The notes under the pieces are model-generated. The model was not told the origin of the DNA, ran no database searches, and worked only from the letters and a program-made list of their open reading frames with translations. A stretch of DNA of 10,631 bases. It comes from Candidatus Tectimicrobiota bacterium. GTDB taxonomy: Bacteria > JACPSX01. Below are positions 5,924-10,631 of this stretch, in pieces. The DNA is taken from contig JACPSX010000036.1 of the NCBI GenBank assembly GCA_016193065.1, positions 1 through 10,631 of the forward strand, in the 5' to 3' direction. Position numbers and translations under genes: made by a program. The stretch's first letter is position 1, and each line of letters starts with the position of its first letter.

Positions 5924-6946
5924 TCAGTTGATACAAACCTTCCCCAGCGTTTTAAAGTTTTCCAAGACCTCTCCGGTTCCGCGTACGATGGCCGTCAGCG
6001 GATCCTTGGCTCTGAAAATGGGGAGCCCGGTCTCCTGGTGAAGCCGTGGCCCCAGACCTTTCAGGAGAGCCCCACCTCCGGCGAGAACGATGCCTCTCTC
6101 GGTAATGTCAGCGGACAGTTCAGGAGAGGTTTTCTCCAGCGCCCGCCTGGTGGATTCCACAATGGCCTTTACCGGTTCGTTCAGGGCTTGCCGGATGAAG
6201 CTATCATCGACCGAAAAGCTGACAGGGACACCCCGGATCAGGTCTCTCCCCCTTACTTGGGTCTGCAGGCGCTGGCGCAAGGGGGAAGCGGAGCCAATTT
6301 CCATCTTCACCCGCTCGGCCTCAAAGGGGCCGATTTGTATGTTTAAGATGCGGCGGATGTGCTGCATGATGGCTTCGTCCATCTCGTCCCCGGCCACGCG
6401 GGTCGATTCGCTGTAGGCGGTGGCTGACAGGGACAGGACGGCCACCTCCGTGGTGCCACCGCCGATGTCGATGACCATACTCCCCCTGGCCTCATGGATG
6501 GGGAGTTTAGATCCGATGGCCGCTGCCATGGGCTCCTCGATGAGGTGAACCTTGCGCGCCCCGGACTGGATGGAGGAATCAATGACCGCCTTTTTTTCGA
6601 CCTGTGTGATTCCCGAAGGGACACAGACGATGACCTTGGGCGGGAACAGATTGGTCCCGCTGAGTACCTTGCGGATGAAGTAGGAGATCATCTTCTTGGT
6701 GATGTCAAAGTCCGCAATGACCCCGTCCTTCATGGGCCGGATGGCCTCGATCGTTTCCGGTGTCTTGCCGTACATGGCCTTGGCCGCTTTTCCGACGGCA
6801 ATGACCCGGCCGTCCACCTTGTTGATGGCCACCACGGAGGGCTCGTTGAGGATGATTCCCTTCCCTCTCATGAAGATCAGGGTATTCGCGGTTCCCAGGT
6901 CAATGGCCAGGTCTTTGGCAAAAAGTCCCCGCAGTTTGCCCAACAT
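5924..6946 (-). CDS. mreB: MreB, actin-like rod-shape-determining protein
   Basis: This is a full-length (340-aa) bacterial actin that polymerises in an ATP-dependent way on the inner membrane and guides lateral cell-wall synthesis. The actin/HSP70 ATPase motifs are intact: phosphate-1 LAIDLGTANTLIF (about residues 13-25), a PSVVAI segment, connect-1-like IEEPMAAAIG, phosphate-2 MVIDIGGGTTEVAVLS and adenosine motif GIVLAGGGALLKGLG near the C-terminus. Length and motifs fit MreB rather than the divergent ParM or MamK filaments. The start is ATG 6946, with GGGGAG about 10 nt upstream overlapping the end of the preceding gene. It is unusual that no mreC, mreD or rodA follows; the neighbours are a GAF-GGDEF protein 6 nt upstream and an unknown membrane protein downstream. 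It could be a second mreB with a specialised partner. Confidence 0.93.
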   Translation of the reverse strand: MLGKLRGLFAKDLAIDLGTANTLIFMRGKGIILNEPSVVAINKVDGRVIAVGKAAKAMYGKTPETIEAIRPMKDGVIADFDITKKMISYFIRKVLSGTNLFPPKVIVCVPSGITQVEKKAVIDSSIQSGARKVHLIEEPMAAAIGSKLPIHEARGSMVIDIGGGTTEVAVLSLSATAYSESTRVAGDEMDEAIMQHIRRILNIQIGPFEAERVKMEIGSASPLRQRLQTQVRGRDLIRGVPVSFSVDDSFIRQALNEPVKAIVESTRRALEKTSPELSADITERGIVLAGGGALLKGLGPRLHQETGLPIFRAKDPLTAIVRGTGEVLENFKTLGKVCIN

Positions 6947-6952
6947 GCTCCG

Positions 6953-8398
6953 TTAACTCCCCTGCACCACGTTGCCCCCCGCGGACTTTGCCGCGGAGAC
7001 TCGCTTCAGGGCGACTTTCAGAAGCTCCGACATGGCGCAGATGCCGTTGGGGTAGCTGGCCACGCCCACGCTCACCGTGGTGTGGACGTCCCGGTGGAGG
7101 GCAGGGAGCAGCGATTCCTCGAACAGCTTTCGGATCTTTTCTCCTGTGAGCAGGCCCTGTTCCAGGGGGCACTTCTGTAGAATTAGAGCGAACCGGTCGG
7201 CCCCGAGCCGGGCCAGGGTGTCTTCGGGGCCGGTGAAGCTCTGCAAACGCCGCGCTACCTGGCGCAGGACTTCGTCCCCCACGGGGTAGCCCAGACGCTT
7301 GTTGATCTGGCAGAATTTGTCCAGGTCGACGATCAAGACGGATACTTCCTGACGCCGGTTCACGCTGGCCAGGGCGGCATCCAGGGATTCCTCAAAGGCG
7401 CGGTAGTTCGCCACTCCGGTGAGGCTGTCGCGAACGGCCAGACGTTCCCACTTCTCGCGGATGAGGAAGTGGGCCAGCACGGTGCTCACCTGGGAGGCAA
7501 CAAGACTGGCGACTTCTTGGTCGTAAGGGGTGAAATAGTTTGGGCAATCTCCCGTCAGACAGATCATTCCCAGAATTTCTTCCGGAGTACTCAGGGGAGC
7601 CCCCAGGAAGGAACGGGCTGCCAGCCGGGGCTCGCGGGGTGTGAACAGATGAACCGGGAATTCCCGGTCTTCCCTCAATTCCGGTAGGTAGAGGATCTGG
7701 TTGTGGCGGAGGACCCACCCGCATAGGCTCTGTTCCGGGACTACCTCCAACTCCGCCTTAGCGGGGAGAGGAATTCCTTGGCTCCCCGCCAGGACCCAAC
7801 GTTTGCCGGCAGGATCAGCCCAGATCACCGCACATCCCCGGTGGTTCACCAACTCCTGGGGCAGGGAGCACAACAAGGCGAGAAAGGCGGAACGGGAGCC
7901 TGCCTTTTGCGTTGACCTCGTGAACTCCCGCAGGGTCGAGACCTCAACCATCCGGGCCGTTTGCATCTGGCCGCGGCGGTCTTTCTCCACCATGCGGGCC
8001 AAGTGCTCGGCAAAATTCCCCAGAATCTTCTGGGTCTTGGGGGTGAAAACGTACTGTTTCTTGCTGTCGATGCACAGAACTCCCAGGACTTCCCTAGATT
8101 GGATGGGGACGGCGAGAAACGATTTGATTTCCTCATTGGTTCTGTACATCTGCAGGGTTGTGGTGTCGTGCTGGAAGTGAGTGGCGTGGAGAGGCTGGCG
8201 GTTCTGTGCAACCCAGCCGATCATCCCCTGCCCGACTGGGATGGAGACAGTTGGTATTACGTTTTCGCTTAAGCTGTGGTTAGCTTTCAGACGGAGGAGC
8301 CCGACTTCAGGATCCAAGAGAAAGATTGCGGTAGTGAAAGATTCCGTAACATTACTAATTAGTCTGACAAGGCTATCGAGATCTTCCTCCAACCCCAT
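6953..8398 (-). CDS. GAF-GAF-GGDEF protein with a degenerate diguanylate-cyclase site
   Basis: This 481-aa cytosolic sensor has a GAF domain at about 10-145 (VPVGQGMIGWV-type motif), a second GAF at about 160-315 (SLCGWVLRHNQ) and a GGDEF domain at about 318-478 opened by DSLTGVANYRAFE. The GGDEF signature reads GADRF (399-403), so the second Gly and the Glu are lost. The upstream DLDKFCQINKRLGYPVGDE block (358-376) lacks the Lys after Phe, the guanine-binding Asp and the His of the usual FKxxND..GH pattern. The place of the inhibitory RxxD site reads GPED. Cyclase activity is therefore doubtful; a nucleotide-sensing or partner-binding role is more likely. ATG 8398 is the only conventional start after the upstream in-frame stop; AAAAGG lies close by. 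The gene ends 6 nt before mreB, so the two are almost certainly co-transcribed. Confidence 0.85.
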   Translation of the reverse strand: MGLEEDLDSLVRLISNVTESFTTAIFLLDPEVGLLRLKANHSLSENVIPTVSIPVGQGMIGWVAQNRQPLHATHFQHDTTTLQMYRTNEEIKSFLAVPIQSREVLGVLCIDSKKQYVFTPKTQKILGNFAEHLARMVEKDRRGQMQTARMVEVSTLREFTRSTQKAGSRSAFLALLCSLPQELVNHRGCAVIWADPAGKRWVLAGSQGIPLPAKAELEVVPEQSLCGWVLRHNQILYLPELREDREFPVHLFTPREPRLAARSFLGAPLSTPEEILGMICLTGDCPNYFTPYDQEVASLVASQVSTVLAHFLIREKWERLAVRDSLTGVANYRAFEESLDAALASVNRRQEVSVLIVDLDKFCQINKRLGYPVGDEVLRQVARRLQSFTGPEDTLARLGADRFALILQKCPLEQGLLTGEKIRKLFEESLLPALHRDVHTTVSVGVASYPNGICAMSELLKVALKRVSAAKSAGGNVVQGS

Positions 8399-8490
8399 GC
8401 ACCTTTTAGTCGTATCTTCTAAGTGCTCGATTTGCGGAGTGAAAAGGCCCCCAAGGCGGCGCTACGCTAACATAGGGCCTGAGGAAATAC

Positions 8491-8507
8491 AAGGGAAAAT
8501 TTCCCCT
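8491..8507. repeat. Near-perfect palindrome AAGGGAAAATTTCCCCT
   Basis: Apart from the central base, seven of eight position pairs are complementary around an A/T core, and the remaining pair is a wobble G:T. It overlaps the weak -35 candidate of the operon, so it may be an operator, but no cognate regulator can be named. Confidence 0.3.
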
Positions 8508-8508
8508 C

Positions 8509-8534
8509 AAAAAACCTCGCCGTCTGCCTCAGCG
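8509..8534 (-). terminator. Possible weak rho-independent terminator of the small orphan gene
   Basis: On the minus strand a 5-bp stem (CGCTG with CGGCG, one G:U pair) and a 7-nt loop are followed 3 nt later by TTTTTT (complement of 8509-8514). It lies about 40 nt past the stop of the 121-aa gene. The stem is short, hence low confidence. Confidence 0.35.
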
Positions 8535-8574
8535 ATGGGATAATCTTTCTCCTGCCGGGAAGTTGCCACGGAGG

Positions 8575-8940
8575 TTATTCCTTGCCTTCCTCCGTTTTGA
8601 TCTTCAGTCTCTTGAGCCAAGCCTGCTCATCAAAGTGCTGGATGCAATGCTCTTCAAAGGCAATTTCCAGGGGTGTTAGCTTTCTCCCGTCGATGTGCTG
8701 TGCGCCGGTAGAAGAGGATTTCGCGGGGACTCCTTTCCCGTAGGCCTCTCGAACCTCGTCCACCTGGATGCCCGTGCTGCGAACTCTGAGCATGAGGACC
8801 AGACATGTATTATCCGTACCCAGCTTTTCCCGGGCAAAATTGGCCAGGGCCTTTCTTACGTGCTCCGATTTCGTGATAGCCTCGGAAATGGCGCGAGACA
8901 AATCCTCCAGCTCCTTGGAAGTTTTTCCCTCTTCGTACAT
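8575..8940 (-). CDS. Small hypothetical protein (121 aa)
   Basis: I do not recognise this soluble protein. It has a charged N-terminal helix (KELEDLSRAISEAITKSEHV), a mixed core that includes TCLVLMLRVRSTG, a flexible Ser-rich linker (AKSSSTGAQHIDG) and a C-terminal amphipathic helix ending in a Lys/Glu-rich tail. There is no signal peptide or membrane segment. ATG 8940 is chosen because AAAGGGGG (complement of 8950-8957) lies 9 nt upstream and because the longer in-frame start at 9042 falls in the -35 box of a strong predicted promoter. The gene therefore seems to be expressed alone, with a ~66-nt leader, although it lies on the same strand downstream of the phosphatase gene. Clean translation signals make it a credible real gene. 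Confidence 0.65.
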   Translation of the reverse strand: MYEEGKTSKELEDLSRAISEAITKSEHVRKALANFAREKLGTDNTCLVLMLRVRSTGIQVDEVREAYGKGVPAKSSSTGAQHIDGRKLTPLEIAFEEHCIQHFDEQAWLKRLKIKTEEGKE

Positions 8941-9012
8941 CGTTACGAACCCCCTTTCCGAGAACGGCTTTGAAAGGTCAGTCCTGGGCTCTGTGCTTTG
9001 AACGTCTGATTC

Positions 9013-9042
9013 AATATAGGTGAAGTTCCAAATGCCTGTCAA
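9013..9042 (-). promoter_or_regulatory. Near-consensus promoter of the small orphan gene
   Basis: The minus strand has a perfect TTGACA -35 (complement of 9037-9042), an 18-bp spacer and a TATATT -10 (complement of 9013-9018), matching consensus at 11 of 12 positions. The start point would be near 9006. Confidence 0.65.
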
Positions 9043-9075
9043 CTGGCAATTCGTTGAAAACGTCTGAGTTGCTTC

Positions 9076-9552
9076 TTACTCCCCGGACTTTAGTTTGGAT
9101 TCGTAGAGCCCCCCCACGGAGTCCGTAATTTGCCGCAGACAGGTCCGGTAATGAGAGATCGGCTTGCCAATGGGGTCGGGGATCTCAACTAGGTGACCGC
9201 GGGGAGAAAAGGAACCGAGCAGGAAGGTCTTGGCTGAGGCCGTGGAGGCTAGGTTCAGAATCTCGTCCACCTGCCAGGTTTCCATCACCAGAATCAGGCT
9301 GGCCCGCTGGATTAATCTGCTATCCAGTTGCCGTGCTTTATGTGCGGAAATGTCTATGCCCGCCTCAGCGCAAACCGCAAGGGCTTCGATGGTAGGACCA
9401 CTTCCGACTGGAGCATGGGTCCCCGCTGATTTGACGACCATGGGAAAGGAACCCATGTCGTCCAGGAGTTTTTGCATGGCCCCTGCCGCCATCGGGCTGC
9501 GGCACAGGTTTCCCGTGCAGACAAACAGGAGAGTGAAGTGGCCCCGCATCAT
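9076..9552 (-). CDS. Low-molecular-weight protein tyrosine phosphatase
   Basis: This is a 158-aa cytosolic phosphatase of the LMW-PTP/arsenate-reductase fold. The P-loop is VCTGNLCRSP, with nucleophile Cys12 and phosphate-binding Arg18, close to the N-terminus as usual. The general-acid Asp126 lies in IPDPIGKP. A typical SAGTHAPVG segment follows the first helix, and an SAHKARQL motif lies at ~69-76. The residue before the second P-loop Cys is Leu16; arginine phosphatases such as YwlE have Thr there and tyrosine phosphatases Ile or Leu, so tyrosine-phosphatase specificity is favoured. ATG 9552 overlaps the stop of the upstream nuclease-like gene as ATGA, which sets the start and implies translational coupling; a second ATG follows directly. 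Such phosphatases often regulate exopolysaccharide kinases, but no kinase is visible here. Confidence 0.9.
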   Translation of the reverse strand: MMRGHFTLLFVCTGNLCRSPMAAGAMQKLLDDMGSFPMVVKSAGTHAPVGSGPTIEALAVCAEAGIDISAHKARQLDSRLIQRASLILVMETWQVDEILNLASTASAKTFLLGSFSPRGHLVEIPDPIGKPISHYRTCLRQITDSVGGLYESKLKSGE

Positions 9553-10556
9553 CGGACCTTGGGACCGAAAAAGTGCTGCAGGCAAAGCCCCATGTTCCCC
9601 ACCAGATCAGGCTCCGCGTTCATGATAAAAAGGCGATCCCCCCATTGGAAAACGTCTCCGCCCGGCAGGCGCACCGGTTCCGGAGTCCCAGCCGTCAGGT
9701 GAGGCTTGGTGGAGAGAACATCGGCAAACATGGGCAGGATCTTGTCCTCCATCCGCAACTGGGTATCCTCCAGGAAAATACCCAGGTCTGGGTCTAAGTC
9801 CCCAATCCGGTCTAGAAAAGCAGATATCTCTCCGCTCTCCACCTGTTTGGGGGGAGAGGACTTCACTTCCACATAGATGGTCTTATTTTCGGCAAGGGCC
9901 AGGACGTCATAATCCCCGCCGTGGGCGGTTCCTTGCAGGCTCAGTCCCCAGCTACTGGGAGTGTAGAATTCCCTCGCTAAGACCTGGGCGACAAACCACT
10001 CCAGAGTGTCTCCGAAACTGTAAACTTCGTCCAGGGCTAACTGGAAAGTCTGGTTTCCTAAATCGGTAATAACCTGGTATTCCTGGAGCACTTCCAAATA
10101 GGACGCTGCTGTCTCGGCCGAGCAGTAGCGGAGAAGATCTTTGAGCCCAAACCGTGTTTTGTTCTTAATCACGTCCCGGAGGAATAACCGGAAGGAGTAC
10201 TTCTTCAGGCAGTCATAGAAGCGATCTTGACCCGTTCGGTCGGGAGCTTTGGGTAGCAAGAGATGTTCCGTCGGATTGAGTCGTTTACAAAGCAATCCCC
10301 GCCGTGCCAGGTACCCGGCAATGGGATCCTGGTGGGGCAAGAGGCTGCGAATCCACTCGATCTCCTGCTTGAGATTGGTGATCTGGCGGCTCGCATCATC
10401 GGGGCTGGGCTGCCGCCTTCTTGGGATCCTTTTGGGCAAGCTTGCCAAGGGGGTGGATTCCTCCAGAGCGCAGTTCAGGTCCAGGTTAACAGAGCCTCTG
10501 GAGACCGTCAAGGATGGGGAACGGAAGGTCCCTGTCCGGTGGCCAAGAATGAACAA
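9549..10556 (-). CDS. PD-(D/E)XK nuclease-like protein with a central winged-helix-like region
   Basis: I do not recognise a named family. In the 335-aa reading the C-terminal half has a PD-(D/E)XK core: TLEWFVAQVLA with Glu186 (motif I), then GGDYDVLALAENKTIYVEVK with Asp217 (motif II) and Glu230/Lys232 (motif III, ExK). All catalytic positions are present, so DNA or RNA cleavage is plausible. Upstream, residues ~57-75 form a charged helix and ~113-178 look like a winged-helix module (FGLKDLLRYCSAETAASYLE). The first ~55 residues are Ser/Pro/Arg-rich. The start is uncertain: TTG 10556 has AAGGAG 11 nt upstream, and a TTG at 10448 also follows a GGAGG. It is coupled to the LMW phosphatase gene by an ATGA overlap. 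Upstream, 10557-10631 holds no recognisable gene. Confidence 0.7.
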   Translation of the reverse strand: MFILGHRTGTFRSPSLTVSRGSVNLDLNCALEESTPLASLPKRIPRRRQPSPDDASRQITNLKQEIEWIRSLLPHQDPIAGYLARRGLLCKRLNPTEHLLLPKAPDRTGQDRFYDCLKKYSFRLFLRDVIKNKTRFGLKDLLRYCSAETAASYLEVLQEYQVITDLGNQTFQLALDEVYSFGDTLEWFVAQVLAREFYTPSSWGLSLQGTAHGGDYDVLALAENKTIYVEVKSSPPKQVESGEISAFLDRIGDLDPDLGIFLEDTQLRMEDKILPMFADVLSTKPHLTAGTPEPVRLPGGDVFQWGDRLFIMNAEPDLVGNMGLCLQHFFGPKVR

Positions 10557-10631
10557 TGAGCCGGAAACTCCTTGCCCATCCCCATCAGTTTTTGCTGTTC
10601 CAACGGAAAGGGGCCTCCTCCCGCCCTTCGC

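Larger units (their letters stand above)
8399..8574. other. Intergenic region upstream of the GAF-GGDEF/mreB operon
   Basis: No gene was found. It holds a candidate weak terminator (8509-8534), a palindrome (8491-8507) and only a poor promoter match on the minus strand: a TTCCCT -35 and a TATGTT -10 spaced 17 bp, overlapping the palindrome. Confidence 0.5.

Noticed and set aside
6494-7180. Plus-strand open frame of 228 codons across the mreB/GGDEF junction
   Set aside because: Antisense to two clear genes, His/Asp-rich with no recognisable domain.
9553-9585. Upstream TTG start for the LMW phosphatase
   Set aside because: It would extend the overlap with the nuclease gene; the ATGA overlap at 9552 gives the usual family N-terminus a few residues before the P-loop.

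Overview
This is a G+C-rich bacterial chromosomal window. The coding evidence supports about ten genes in three or four transcription units, plus a structured non-coding stretch at the left edge. The genes include an archaeal-type FBP aldolase/phosphatase, a SorC/CggR-like regulator, an MreB, a lipoprotein and a heptosyltransferase-like GT9 enzyme. The lipoprotein and GT9 point to a diderm (outer-membrane) bacterium. The bifunctional FBP aldolase/phosphatase is typical of archaea and of deep-branching, often anaerobic, thermophilic or autotrophic bacteria. I cannot name the phylum.

Left edge (1-615): about 270 nt dense in G+C hairpins and without a convincing reading frame runs into the C-terminal ~110 codons of a Gfo/Idh/MocA-type oxidoreductase. 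This looks like an old dehydrogenase gene broken by, or abutting, a structured RNA or mobile element.

Region 606-5042: a SorC/CggR-type sugar-phosphate regulator (minus) is divergent from an FBP aldolase/phosphatase gene (plus). Their promoters overlap back-to-back around one 10-bp-arm inverted repeat, which would let the regulator control both itself and the gluconeogenic enzyme. Downstream of the FBP enzyme, closely spaced, come a TPR lipoprotein and a GT9 glycosyltransferase. The lipoprotein signal peptide appears to be out of frame with its best start.

Region 5008-8398 (minus): an operon of a GAF-GAF-degenerate-GGDEF protein, MreB, and a six-helix membrane protein of unknown function. 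It suggests a cell-shape module with an attached sensor. It ends tail-to-tail, with a 35-bp overlap, against the GT9 gene.

Region 8399-10631 (minus): a PD-(D/E)XK nuclease-like protein with a central winged-helix-like region is translationally coupled (ATGA overlap) to a low-molecular-weight protein tyrosine phosphatase. A small unrecognised protein with its own near-consensus promoter follows. No tRNA, rRNA, CRISPR array or intact insertion sequence was seen.
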